NCBI RefSeq assembly: GCF_947331445.1
Contig: NZ_CAMZOG010000009.1
Span: 1 to 64,000 of the forward strand
Length of the DNA: 64,000 bases
From: Parendozoicomonas sp. Alg238-R29
Lineage (GTDB): Bacteria > Pseudomonadota > Gammaproteobacteria > Pseudomonadales > Endozoicomonadaceae
Direction: 5' to 3'
Positions within the stretch are counted from its first letter, which is position 1. The number at the start of each line of letters is the position of its first letter. The position numbers and the translations under genes are program-made. The notes beneath the pieces were generated by a model that was not told the origin of the DNA, did no database searches, and was given only the letters and a program-made list of their open reading frames with translations. This document shows positions 1-8,444 of this stretch, in pieces.

Positions 1-711
1 CCCGGCAAAGCGCCAAAGCCACCGGAACCAGGTGCAGGGGACAAAGACCAGGTCAACCTGACAGACGACGAATCTCGTATTATGCCCACTGCCGGTGGTG
101 CATTCGAACAAGCCTACAATGCCCAGGCGTCTGTAGACATCGGGAGTGGTCTGATCGTGACACGTCATGTGACTCAGGCACCGAATGACAAAAAAGAAGT
201 TGAGCCAACACTCAGACAGTTACGCATACTGGCCCCCGTGCTTGGAAAAGCTGAGGGGTTACTGGCCGACACGGGCTACTTCAGCGAGGCTAATGTCTGC
301 GCTGTGGATAAAGAAGAACTGACACCCTACATTGCTATAAAACGGGATGAGCACAACCCGCCCCCCTTGCAGCGTTTCCAGCCGGACCCGCCAGTCCCGG
401 ATGATGACGCCAGCGCTTTGGAGTGGATGCGCTGGCGCTTGCAGACACAAGAAGGGCGAGCCATCTACAGCCGACGAAAATGCACGATAGAGCCCACCTT
501 CGGAATACAGAAGGAGGCAATGGGATATCGGCGATTCCTGGTGCGGGGACTGGAAGTGGTCTCGAAAGAGTGGGATCTGGTCTGCCTGACATTCAACCTG
601 CGCCGAATGTTCAACCTGAAGCAAGTCGATGATAAAAAATGGCTGGCTCTGGTGCTTTATTGGCTTGTAGTCAGCCACTGTCTCATGAGGTTACGCTGGC
701 GTTCTGTTTGA
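1..711 (+). CDS. IS1182-family transposase, C-terminal part (5' end outside window)
   Basis: The frame is open from the first base, so the protein begins upstream of the window; the first internal ATG would give 209 residues. The motif DDESRIMPT followed by an FEQAYNAQ block and a late YSRRKCTIEPTFG block is typical of the catalytic core and C-terminal E region of DDE transposases of the IS1182/IS4 type. About 236 codons are visible, roughly the C-terminal half of such an enzyme. It stops at a normal TGA and is followed by about 150 bp of non-coding DNA ending in a 16-bp sequence that recurs near parC. The family is confident; whether the upstream half is intact cannot be seen. Confidence 0.85.
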   Translation, partial: PGKAPKPPEPGAGDKDQVNLTDDESRIMPTAGGAFEQAYNAQASVDIGSGLIVTRHVTQAPNDKKEVEPTLRQLRILAPVLGKAEGLLADTGYFSEANVCAVDKEELTPYIAIKRDEHNPPPLQRFQPDPPVPDDDASALEWMRWRLQTQEGRAIYSRRKCTIEPTFGIQKEAMGYRRFLVRGLEVVSKEWDLVCLTFNLRRMFNLKQVDDKKWLALVLYWLVVSHCLMRLRWRSV

Positions 712-847
712 GTAAGTGACCTCTGAAGGCAGATATGAGCTCTGTAGGCCGATATGATCAAAAAGGACTCAAATGGACGGGCCAGTCCGACAGGCTGCTA
801 GGCATCGAACTCGGCAATGCCCTTCGGGTAGCGCTGAGTCGTGTGCT

Positions 848-863
848 TAATTGAGAACGCCCC
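848..863 (+). repeat. 16-bp sequence shared with 45585-45600, possible IS terminus
   Basis: TAATTGAGAACGCCCC occurs here, between the IS1182-type transposase and the HD-domain gene, and again in the same orientation next to parC, where it ends a broken gene. In both places IS or pseudogene debris lies to the left and intact core DNA to the right. An IS end is the simplest reading, but no matching opposite terminus is visible. Confidence 0.45.
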
Positions 864-939
864 TAATACTCACTTAACTTTTCTCACGTAGTCTGCCGCT
901 TTTGTTACTATTGGCGCAGACCAATATCAAGAGAGTGCT

Positions 940-1599
940 ATGACGGACTTTAATGAACCGGGGCTATTGAAGTTTTGGGAGTCACATTTTATTGAATATC
1001 TGGAAGATCATGAAACTGATGATCATTCCCACGATCTGTCACACTTTCAGCGTGTATGGGGAACAGCGCAAAAGATTCTTGCTGATGAACCCCGGGATGT
1101 GAATCACCTGATTGTTCTGGCCGCCTGTTACTTACACGACATTGTTACCATTCCTAAGAATCACCCTGACCGCAGCAAATCATCACAATTAGCCGCAGAG
1201 AAAACGGAAGAGATTCTGGAAGAATTGAATTTCCCTGAAGAATTGATTTCTGGTGTCTCCCACGCTGTTGCAGCTCATAGTTTTTCCGCAAATATTCCAA
1301 CGGAAACACCTGAGGCAGAAGTTGTTCAAGACGCTGACCGTATGGAAGCTATCGGCGCAATTGGTCTTGCCCGGTGCTTTTACACTGGCGGCAAGATGGG
1401 TTCCAAGCTGTTTGATGCCAAGGATCCCTGGGCGGAAAATCGTGAGTTGGATGATCGCGAATTCAGCGTGGATCACTTCTACTGCAAGCTGCTGACCCTT
1501 GGTTCAACAATGAAAACGGTTCCGGGAAGAAAGCTGGCGGAAGAAAACACTGCGTACCTGCAGGGTTTTCTGGATAAATTGCGGGAAGAATTGGGGTAG
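940..1599 (+). CDS. HD-domain phosphohydrolase (YedJ-like)
   Basis: This 219-residue soluble protein has the HD-superfamily metal-binding pattern: H31 and H35 in HDLSH, the H66-D67 doublet in YLHDI, and a distal D131/D133 in QDADRME. The overall layout matches the YedJ-type uncharacterised HD hydrolases, about 220-230 residues long, which are thought to act on phosphorylated nucleotides or similar small molecules; the substrate is unknown. The start is preceded by AGAGAGTG. The gene stands alone and converges on psd with a strong hairpin between them. It is a core-like gene immediately right of IS debris. Confidence 0.85.
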   Translation: MTDFNEPGLLKFWESHFIEYLEDHETDDHSHDLSHFQRVWGTAQKILADEPRDVNHLIVLAACYLHDIVTIPKNHPDRSKSSQLAAEKTEEILEELNFPEELISGVSHAVAAHSFSANIPTETPEAEVVQDADRMEAIGAIGLARCFYTGGKMGSKLFDAKDPWAENRELDDREFSVDHFYCKLLTLGSTMKTVPGRKLAEENTAYLQGFLDKLREELG

Positions 1600-1608
1600 G
1601 TTTTATCT

Positions 1609-1643
1609 CACTGGTGACATAAGTAATGCTTATGTCACCAGTG
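1609..1643. terminator. Perfect 15-bp hairpin between convergent genes
   Basis: CACTGGTGACATAAG and its exact complement flank a 5-nt loop. The hairpin sits between the ends of the HD-domain gene and psd, so it probably terminates transcription from both sides. The U-tracts are weak (TTTTAT on the left side). Confidence 0.7.
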
Positions 1644-1656
1644 GGGTTGTATAGCT

Positions 1657-2505
1657 CTAGGTCATGGACTGCCCCATGCGAACCGGAACAGTTTCATCCA
1701 GCTCTTCTGCCCACGTCACCTGATCCTTGCCAAACAGAACGATGGCTGTTGAACCCAGTTTAAAGCGACCCATTTCAGCACCACGCTCCAGCGTAATTGG
1801 CTGGTTACCTTCCGGCGTGTAGTCAAAGGTTTGAACCTTGCGCTTGTGGGGAGTGACCAATCCTGCCCAAACGGTTTCAATACTGGCAACGATCATGGCA
1901 CCGACCAGAATCACAGCCATTGGACCTTTCTCTGTATCGAAGATGCACACAGCACGTTCATTGCGGGCAAACAGGCGGGGAACATTTTCTGCAGTTGTCT
2001 GGTTAACAGAGAACAGGCGACCAGGAACGTGAATCATCTTGCGCAGAGTACCTGTTACTGGCATGTGAACACGGTGGTAATCTTTTGGTGAAAGGTAAAC
2101 TGTTGCGAACTTGCCATCTTCAAACTCACGGGCCAGTTCTGAATCACCACCAATAAGCTCAGTCAGGCTGTAATCATGGCCTTTAGCCTGAAAAACACGG
2201 CTGTATTGGATGTCACCAATCTGGCTGATAGCGCCATCAGCAGGGCAAACCACCGCATCTTTATGTTCCGGAAGAGGACGCATGCCGTCTTTCAGTGGAC
2301 GAGTGAAGAAGGCGTTGAAGGACTCATAAGCTTCTGGATTTTCTTCCAGAGCTTCACTCATATCTACGTTGTACTGTTTTACAAACCAGTTGGTAAACGG
2401 ATTTTTAATAGCCGGTACTTTGCACTCTGCCAGCAGTCCTGCACCACGGGAAATCAAGTGATGAGGAACAATGTGCTGGAATGCAATAAAGAGTTCTTTT
2501 TTCAC
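1657..2505 (-). CDS. psd: Phosphatidylserine decarboxylase proenzyme
   Basis: Psd converts phosphatidylserine to phosphatidylethanolamine at the inner membrane. The 282-residue length is normal for the family. The conserved LGST motif (residues 250-253) is the autocleavage site, where Ser252 becomes the pyruvoyl group of the alpha chain. Other family blocks are visible: ESFNAFFTR near residue 61, CPADG near 87 and YLSPKDYHRVHMP near 137. It lies 26 bp downstream of the rhodanese gene on the same strand, the same pairing as in Pseudomonas, so the two are probably co-transcribed. It ends at the shared hairpin with the HD-domain gene. Confidence 0.97.
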   Translation of the reverse strand: MKKELFIAFQHIVPHHLISRGAGLLAECKVPAIKNPFTNWFVKQYNVDMSEALEENPEAYESFNAFFTRPLKDGMRPLPEHKDAVVCPADGAISQIGDIQYSRVFQAKGHDYSLTELIGGDSELAREFEDGKFATVYLSPKDYHRVHMPVTGTLRKMIHVPGRLFSVNQTTAENVPRLFARNERAVCIFDTEKGPMAVILVGAMIVASIETVWAGLVTPHKRKVQTFDYTPEGNQPITLERGAEMGRFKLGSTAIVLFGKDQVTWAEELDETVPVRMGQSMT

Positions 2506-2531
2506 AATCGTATTCTGCTCAGGTCTCGTAA

Positions 2532-3380
2532 TTATTCAGCTGTTGCGCTCGTAATTGTCGCAACCGGAGTATCTGCCCGGTTTCCCCATTCTGACCAGGA
2601 ACCATCGTAAGCTCTGATCTTTTTATACCCCAGAATGCGCCCGGCCATATAGGTAAACCCGGAACGGTGATGGGTTTGGCAGTGAGTAATAATGTTTTTA
2701 TCCGCTCCCAGCCCCAGGTTGGCCAGAACGGAAGAAAGATCTGGAAGGATTCGGTATTGGTGCTGGTGATCCATACCTCTGGTCCATTCAAAATTAATTG
2801 CGCCAGGAATATGACCCGCCCGGGTTGCGAACTGTTTGGTACCAGCATGCTCTTCTGGTGAACGGGCATCCCAGATAGTTATATTGCTGTCATCTCCCCG
2901 GCTCAGCTCTTCCATAATCTCTTCTGCAGTGGCACGGACTGCTGGATTAACAATTGCTACACCTACCGATGAAGGTTTGGTTGTCACCGGATCTTTTTGC
3001 AGAGGAAGTTGTGCAGCAAGCCATGCGTGTAGACCACCGTTAAGGTACGACATTTTCTGGTGGCCGATGAGATCCAGGGTCCAGATTAAACGGCCTGCCC
3101 AGCCGCCGCCCTCATCGTCATAAACAACAATATGTTTATCTTTCTGGTAGCCAATCCGGTTGAACAGGGCTTGCAGGTGTTCCAGTGATGGCAGCATACC
3201 GGTTGCGGGAGGCCGACCACATACCAGCTCACCGGGCGCAATATGAACAGCGCCGGGAATATGAACCTGCTTATAAGTTGCCGGATTGCAGACATCAATA
3301 ATCAACAGGTTTTCTTCACCAAGTTGATTGGCCAGCTGCTGAGGTTCGATCAGCTCTACAGACGGGAGACTGTTACTCAT
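2532..3380 (-). CDS. rhdA: Two-domain thiosulfate sulfurtransferase (RhdA-type rhodanese)
   Basis: Two rhodanese modules are present. The N-terminal one is inactive (VVYDDEGGG, no cysteine); the C-terminal one carries the loop HCQTHHRSG, with Cys234 in this numbering. That CQTHHRS loop is the signature of Azotobacter/Pseudomonas RhdA rather than the CxGGVTA loop of E. coli SseA. The enzyme transfers sulfane sulfur from thiosulfate to thiol acceptors. The frame is open for another 35 codons upstream (to 3485), but the internal ATG (MSNSLPSVEL) gives 282 residues and matches family length, so I chose it. It precedes psd in a likely two-gene operon. Confidence 0.88.
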   Translation of the reverse strand: MSNSLPSVELIEPQQLANQLGEENLLIIDVCNPATYKQVHIPGAVHIAPGELVCGRPPATGMLPSLEHLQALFNRIGYQKDKHIVVYDDEGGGWAGRLIWTLDLIGHQKMSYLNGGLHAWLAAQLPLQKDPVTTKPSSVGVAIVNPAVRATAEEIMEELSRGDDSNITIWDARSPEEHAGTKQFATRAGHIPGAINFEWTRGMDHQHQYRILPDLSSVLANLGLGADKNIITHCQTHHRSGFTYMAGRILGYKKIRAYDGSWSEWGNRADTPVATITSATAE

Positions 3381-3557
3381 TGTTATTGGACCCTGACGAT
3401 AGCTGATAACGGGTTGAAACAGGGCAGACGGTGTCTGCTGAAGGGCATTGTACGGCAGAGATAGCGCTTCGCAAGCCTGAACCATCTTGAGAGATTGGGA
3501 CGATGGACTATTACTGTGGCTGCTTTTTGTTGGTCATAATAATGGGGTGAGTGGTTT

Positions 3558-4727
3558 ATGCAGAGATTTCAGAGGCTTTTACAGGGCTGTGTTCTCATTG
3601 TTTTTACCTGTATTGGTGGAATCGCAGTTGCAAATGAATGGCTTGTTGCCGTACTCAGTGGGAATGCACGGGCGGATGCCTGGTTGATTCCCATGGATGG
3701 CGATGATCATAAGGCAGTTCTTCATAATATTGCCGATTCGAAAACCAATCCAGCTTTTGTTGGTCATAGCGGAAATATTGCCTTTAAGACGTCTGTGATG
3801 GCTGAAAGTAACGCCATTTACTTTACTGCAGAGCTTTTGGCTCAGATGCTGCCAGAGCTAAAAAAACTTCAGAATGATGGAAAACTGGGGGACTACCCAA
3901 GTTTCTCATTTCTCTATGGAATAGCGGGCTTGGATGCTGTGGATGGCAAAGCTCCTGGATATAGCCCTGTTCAGGGGCGAGGAGCATTACATAAGTACGA
4001 AGATGTTGTTGATGAACTGTTTCGGATTAACGACATAACCCTGAATACTCTGGTAGGTGTTCATGATGGCAGCCTGCTGCTGAGAGCTGTGCTTCAACCA
4101 GGCTCTGAGTCTGAGAACGTGGTGATTTACGACGACACCTACGGTGAAGGTTATCGTTTAAACGATGGCGTGGTCGTTAGCAGAGACTCTATCCGTACGG
4201 ATAAGAATATTCCTGCTGGCGGATACTTTCATCTCGGTTATTTAGGTGGAGAAGTTCTTTCCGGAGAAAACCGAAAAGCATCTGATGATCTGAATATGCG
4301 GATTCGGGAGTTCTGGAAAAACCGAGGTATTGACTACAGCCAGGATGAAGTACGCCTGAGATATGGTTCAAGCAACCGTAATGAGCTCGGTGGTGTGCTG
4401 GCAAGCCTTGTTCGTGAGCCGGAAAGTGCCAGTAAGGAGGACGTCCTGATGTCTTCAGTTGCTCAAACAGTGGATTCCCTGGTGACACTTTCTCAAAACT
4501 TGAAAACAGCTACGCCAGAACAACCTGCTGTTATCAAAATTATTGGTTTCTATAGTGACGCGGTGGAAGGTTTGCCCATATTGAAAGAACGCTTTGCGGA
4601 ATTATCTGGCGGTACTCTGATTCCTGAATTAATAAAAGGTGAACAGCTGAATCAGGCTCTCACCAATTCAGCTGTTCAAGTATTTAAAGACGTTATGAAA
4701 GTACGTTATGGAGCTGCTGGGCTCTGA
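3558..4727 (+). CDS. Exported protein of unknown function (389 aa)
   Basis: I do not recognise this protein. It begins with a basic MQRFQR segment and a hydrophobic core ending in GIAVA-NEW, a plausible Sec signal peptide cleaved near residue 25. The mature part is hydrophilic with no cysteines and no transmembrane segments, and has no motif I can name. The ATG is preceded by GGGGTGAG at good spacing. The gene diverges from the rhodanese/psd pair, and its 3' end overlaps the last codons of the next, oppositely oriented gene by 22 bp. In Pseudomonas the psd-rsgA interval holds motAB; here it holds this gene and its neighbour. Confidence 0.75.
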   Translation: MQRFQRLLQGCVLIVFTCIGGIAVANEWLVAVLSGNARADAWLIPMDGDDHKAVLHNIADSKTNPAFVGHSGNIAFKTSVMAESNAIYFTAELLAQMLPELKKLQNDGKLGDYPSFSFLYGIAGLDAVDGKAPGYSPVQGRGALHKYEDVVDELFRINDITLNTLVGVHDGSLLLRAVLQPGSESENVVIYDDTYGEGYRLNDGVVVSRDSIRTDKNIPAGGYFHLGYLGGEVLSGENRKASDDLNMRIREFWKNRGIDYSQDEVRLRYGSSNRNELGGVLASLVREPESASKEDVLMSSVAQTVDSLVTLSQNLKTATPEQPAVIKIIGFYSDAVEGLPILKERFAELSGGTLIPELIKGEQLNQALTNSAVQVFKDVMKVRYGAAGL

Positions 4728-6106
4728 AAAGGAATTGGCAGTCGTTTAACTGCTCCCTGATGCTGGAAGCGTGAAAACTCCGATGTGGATACTGTTTCTA
4801 CATCGGAGAATAATTTTCCAGAGTTCTCGCTAATCCATGCTTGAGTCTTGCTGGCAGTTTCAAAGCGCTGCTGCTTTCCGGATATGATGGGATAAACCAA
4901 TTCCGCCAGTGATTCTGAGTTTGCCGCGATAGCAGAACCTTTTGAAATAAATGATTCTGCAGTTGGGAAAAGAATGTCCGATTCTTCTCCAACAATGATT
5001 ATGTGGGGAGCTTTACCGGTAAACTCGTGTTCAGTTAGCGCATAGAAAGCAGTTGTCAGCGCTATGAAGTTCTCTCTGGCCTTGTTTACAACAGGCAGAG
5101 CTTCAGCAATCGCCTTTCTGTATAGCTCGTCATCAACCGGTGTTTGCAGGCTAACTTCAATACGGGCTCGATTCAGGCTATTGGCTGTTTCTCCAACCAG
5201 ACGGCCGAAATTATTAAAGCCTTTACCCCGTTGTAAACGGGCAATGTTTCCTGCCTGACCGTTGGGGTGGTTTGAGGATCGTGGATCCAGCGCGATAACG
5301 GGTGTCAGGGACATTCTTTGGCTTGGAGCAAGAGTGCTGTAGTTGTAGCCAATTTCATAAATGCCGCCAGATTTCCTCATGCTGGCAGGAATCCAACCGC
5401 TTACTCCGATAGCTTTTCCATCTCTGACCAGATATGGGTGACTGATAGTTGTGGTGTGAATAACCAGTGATGGTTGACCGGGAGCTTCTTTCCCAAGGCT
5501 TTTGGCATGTTGTGTAGCCATAGCCGCAATTAAGCTGGCGTCCTGCTCAACTTTTGCGCGAACTCTGGACATATCCCGGCTCTGGTAAATCGTCCGCAAA
5601 ACTTCCTGCTGGGCAAAACAGGAGAAGAACTCCTTACGGCTCATGCCCGGGTTCATACAGATAGTTTGTTGATCACCTCTAAGGTGCCGGTAAGCATCGC
5701 TGTTCGGCAAACCGAGACGTTCTGCTGCATCCGCTCCGGCAGCGGCAACGTAAACCTGCATAGGCTTGCTGCCACTATTAAACAGTTTCAAACGACTCAT
5801 TTCCCTTTTAATCGCTGGAGAGGCAGCGTTCAGAACTCTCCGGAAAAATACGATTGGAGAGTCGTTGTAAGAAAGGGAAGGAGGATGACCAAACACTTCT
5901 GTGTTATCCCAGGTATTTTCAGATATTTCAACCAGTGGTTCAGGGGAGTTGCTCATGCCAAAGGTCAGCTGAACCCCGGTATTGGACATATACATGCTCA
6001 AAACTGGGTAGCCATCATCAGCACGGGACAGGGGAACGCAGAACATCAATAGCCCTGTCAAAGCCACGGTAAGAATAACGGTATAGCGAATAAGTCCGGA
6101 AAACAT
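4706..6106 (-). CDS. Exported protein of unknown function (466 aa)
   Basis: I do not recognise this protein. Residues 1-29 form a clear Sec signal peptide (hydrophobic stretch, then PLSRA-DDG cleavage). The mature protein is about 437 residues, hydrophilic, with a Cys pair near residues 150-163 that could form a disulfide in the periplasm, and no further membrane segment. No enzyme motif is evident. It is convergent and slightly overlapping with the previous exported protein and lies 99 bp upstream of rsgA on the same strand. The adjacent, similarly exported gene suggests a related extracytoplasmic role, but this is only inferred from context. Confidence 0.75.
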   Translation of the reverse strand: MFSGLIRYTVILTVALTGLLMFCVPLSRADDGYPVLSMYMSNTGVQLTFGMSNSPEPLVEISENTWDNTEVFGHPPSLSYNDSPIVFFRRVLNAASPAIKREMSRLKLFNSGSKPMQVYVAAAGADAAERLGLPNSDAYRHLRGDQQTICMNPGMSRKEFFSCFAQQEVLRTIYQSRDMSRVRAKVEQDASLIAAMATQHAKSLGKEAPGQPSLVIHTTTISHPYLVRDGKAIGVSGWIPASMRKSGGIYEIGYNYSTLAPSQRMSLTPVIALDPRSSNHPNGQAGNIARLQRGKGFNNFGRLVGETANSLNRARIEVSLQTPVDDELYRKAIAEALPVVNKARENFIALTTAFYALTEHEFTGKAPHIIIVGEESDILFPTAESFISKGSAIAANSESLAELVYPIISGKQQRFETASKTQAWISENSGKLFSDVETVSTSEFSRFQHQGAVKRLPIPFQSPAAP

Positions 6107-6205
6107 ATAGTTTCATCCCTGCCAAACGTCCCAATATCACGTTTGACAACAGCTGAGAGGTTAAGTTTTCCGGAGCAGCTTAGACGTTAGTCCTGATTCC
6201 TGCTG

Positions 6206-7225
6206 TTACAGGTCGTTGAGGGAAGCCAGAATCTGGCGGTAGGAATCCATCCGCTTTTCTTCAATCTTGCCTTCATCCAGAGCTTGCAGTAGTGCGCAGC
6301 CGGGCTCCTGCTCATGGTTACAGTCCCGGAATCGGCAGTACCCGAGGAATTCCCGGAATTCCCGAAAACCGTTGATAACGTCTTCAGGTTCCATGTGCCA
6401 GAGGCCAAATTCCCGGATTCCCGGAGAATCGATCAAAGATCCGCCATCGGGGAAATGGAACAACTTGGCCGCTGTGGTGGTATGCATGCCTTTGCCGGTT
6501 TGTTCGGAAAGTTCTCCGACTTTGGTCTCAATACCTGGCAAAAGCACATTCACCAGAGAAGATTTACCCACACCAGATTGCCCCACGAAAACGCTGGTAT
6601 GGTCTTTCAAGAGATCCTTGATTTCATCCAGTCCGTGATCTGTTTTGGTGGAAGCAGTCAGAATTTGATAACCAAGATCACGATAGGTTGCCATAAGGCT
6701 CAGCAGGCGATCGCGGTTGGAGTCATCAATTAAGTCGGTTTTGTTCAGCAGCAGAACAGGCTCAATATCCACAGCTTCCGCCGCTACAAGATAGCGATCT
6801 ATCAGATTGGCGTGGGCTGTAGGAACCGGGGCGACAACCAGAACAATGTAATCAATATTAGCCGCCACGGGTTTAATTTTTCCGTGGTTGTCTGGCCGGC
6901 AGAGCTCACTCACTCTGGGAAGCTGGGCGACGACAACGCCAATGTCATCTTTACCAGGGCGCCAGATAATACGGTCACCGGTCACCAGAGCCGGAAGGTT
7001 GGCTCGAAGGTGGCAGCGATACAGGGAGCCGGGCTCAGAAGGGCGCTCAATATCGAGTTGAACGCCATAGTGAGCGATGACCAGACCTTCTTCTTCCGGG
7101 CCTAGTTCTGAGGTATTCAGCTGATCCTGAATCTTGGTTTCCCGTTTTTTGGCCCGTTCAGCACGCTCGTCCTGAATTTTCTGGATACGCCAGTTTTGGC
7201 GGCGGTTCAGTTTGCGTTTGGCCAT
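6206..7225 (-). CDS. rsgA: Small ribosomal subunit biogenesis GTPase RsgA
   Basis: RsgA is a circularly permuted GTPase that checks late 30S maturation. The order of motifs shows the permutation: NKTD (G4, 161-164) precedes the P-loop GQSGVGKS (215-222) and DSPG (G3, 266-269). An OB fold occupies about residues 45-115, and the C-terminal zinc site is complete (C297, C302, H304, C310). The basic, Arg/Lys-rich N-terminus binds rRNA. The length of 339 is normal. The gene is divergent from orn, exactly as in Pseudomonas and E. coli. Confidence 0.97.
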   Translation of the reverse strand: MAKRKLNRRQNWRIQKIQDERAERAKKRETKIQDQLNTSELGPEEEGLVIAHYGVQLDIERPSEPGSLYRCHLRANLPALVTGDRIIWRPGKDDIGVVVAQLPRVSELCRPDNHGKIKPVAANIDYIVLVVAPVPTAHANLIDRYLVAAEAVDIEPVLLLNKTDLIDDSNRDRLLSLMATYRDLGYQILTASTKTDHGLDEIKDLLKDHTSVFVGQSGVGKSSLVNVLLPGIETKVGELSEQTGKGMHTTTAAKLFHFPDGGSLIDSPGIREFGLWHMEPEDVINGFREFREFLGYCRFRDCNHEQEPGCALLQALDEGKIEEKRMDSYRQILASLNDL

Positions 7226-7341
7226 GAAAAACGTAATACCGGGGGGAAATGAAAAAGACTGGTGGTTTGCATGAAGTTATCCGGCCAGATTATGATGACT
7301 GATGTACTCTTAATCAATACAAGTAACAGCTTCCCTGAATT

Positions 7342-7899
7342 ATGGCGCAAAACAAACAGTCTCTGGCAGAAAATCTGGTTTGGCTCGATCTGGAAATGAC
7401 GGGGCTGGATCCAAGAATAGACCGCATTCTTGAAGTGGCGGTGATTGTTACGGATGCAGATTTGAATGTTCTGGCAGAAGGTCCTGTGATCGCCGTTCAT
7501 CAACCCGACTCCGTGCTCGACTCAATGAATGAGTGGTGTATAGAAACTCATGGCAAAACCGGCCTGACCGAACGGGTTCGCCAAAGCACCATTGGCGAAG
7601 CGGAAGCTGAGCAGATGACCATCGACTTCCTTAAGCAATATGCCGAGCCCGGGAAGTCACCTATGTGTGGCAATACTATCGGTCAGGATCGTCGGTTCCT
7701 GTTCAACTATATGTCTGACCTCCATGATTTCTTCCACTACCGAAATATTGATGTCAGCACCCTGAAAGAGCTGGCCCGTCGCTGGAAACCCGAGCTGCTG
7801 AAAGGCATGAACAAGGAAGGCTCTCACAAAGCCATTGAAGATATTCGTGAGTCTATCGATGAGATGAAGTTTTATCGGGAACACTTTATCAAACTCTGA
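7342..7899 (+). CDS. orn: Oligoribonuclease
   Basis: Orn degrades 2-4-nt RNAs, including pGpG from c-di-GMP turnover, and is essential in many gammaproteobacteria. All five DEDDh residues are present: D16 and E18 (WLDLEMTG), D116, H162 and D167. The length of 185 is close to that of the E. coli enzyme. The gene is divergent from rsgA across about 116 bp, which must contain both promoters, and is followed by a rho-independent terminator. Confidence 0.97.
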   Translation: MAQNKQSLAENLVWLDLEMTGLDPRIDRILEVAVIVTDADLNVLAEGPVIAVHQPDSVLDSMNEWCIETHGKTGLTERVRQSTIGEAEAEQMTIDFLKQYAEPGKSPMCGNTIGQDRRFLFNYMSDLHDFFHYRNIDVSTLKELARRWKPELLKGMNKEGSHKAIEDIRESIDEMKFYREHFIKL

Positions 7900-7921
7900 T
7901 GTATTCGTTACCTGTACCTTG

Positions 7922-7950
7922 AAGCCGGCCGTGTGTGCTGGCTTTTTTGT
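7922..7950 (+). terminator. Rho-independent terminator of orn
   Basis: AAGCCGGC and GCTGGCTT form an 8-bp stem (one G-U pair) around a 7-nt loop, followed by a run of T residues. It lies 22 bp after the orn stop codon. Confidence 0.8.
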
Positions 7951-8031
7951 TTTTGGAAGTTATAGATAGACGTCCATGGTTATAGGCTAAACTGCTCAGG
8001 CTTTAGTTCTGGGGAGGGGAGCTACAGCCTG

Positions 8032-8422
8032 ATGAAAATAGCTGCTGCGTGCTGCAAGCGAAAGAAAGTCTACGGTTGTGTGTTTTCTCTTTGCATTATT
8101 TATTTATTTATTCCTGTCGGTTTGTTGTTGGGGAGCGGGAGAGCTTCCAAAGCACCTCAGTTATCAACCCAAAGCCTCTATATCTGGTTTTGAAACCATG
8201 GCCAACAACACTCGATATTTGCCATTAGTGGAGCCGGTTCAACGTTCTCTACCTGTTCCGCAGGAACGAAAAAAAATAATCGCAGGGAAAGTGAAAACAG
8301 AGTGGTGCAGATCACTTAGTGGAAAAGATGAGACACTCGATATAGCTCAGGATCTGATTCACTTAATGGAGAGTTTTTTTCTGGCAATACCCTTCCAGCA
8401 AACGATGAACATGCATTTGTAG
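8032..8422 (+). pseudogene. Small exported protein, probably frameshifted
   Basis: Two overlapping frames look like one broken gene. The ATG at 8032 has a strong ribosome-binding site (GGAGGGGAG) and encodes a textbook signal peptide (KRKK, then a hydrophobic run ending GSGRA), but stops after 54 codons. A second frame, open from a GTG at 8078 with no ribosome-binding site, continues as a polar tail of about 90 residues to 8422. A one-base slip around the GGGG run at 8130-8133 would join them. No homologue is recognised. It could instead be a short intact 54-residue peptide, and the tail may be non-coding. Confidence 0.35.
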
Positions 8423-8444
8423 CAGTCTTTAGCTTTCGCGATTT

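Noticed and set aside
259-678. Minus-strand 139-codon frame opposite the first transposase
   Set aside because: Shadow of the transposase; no motif and the plus frame has clear DDE signatures.
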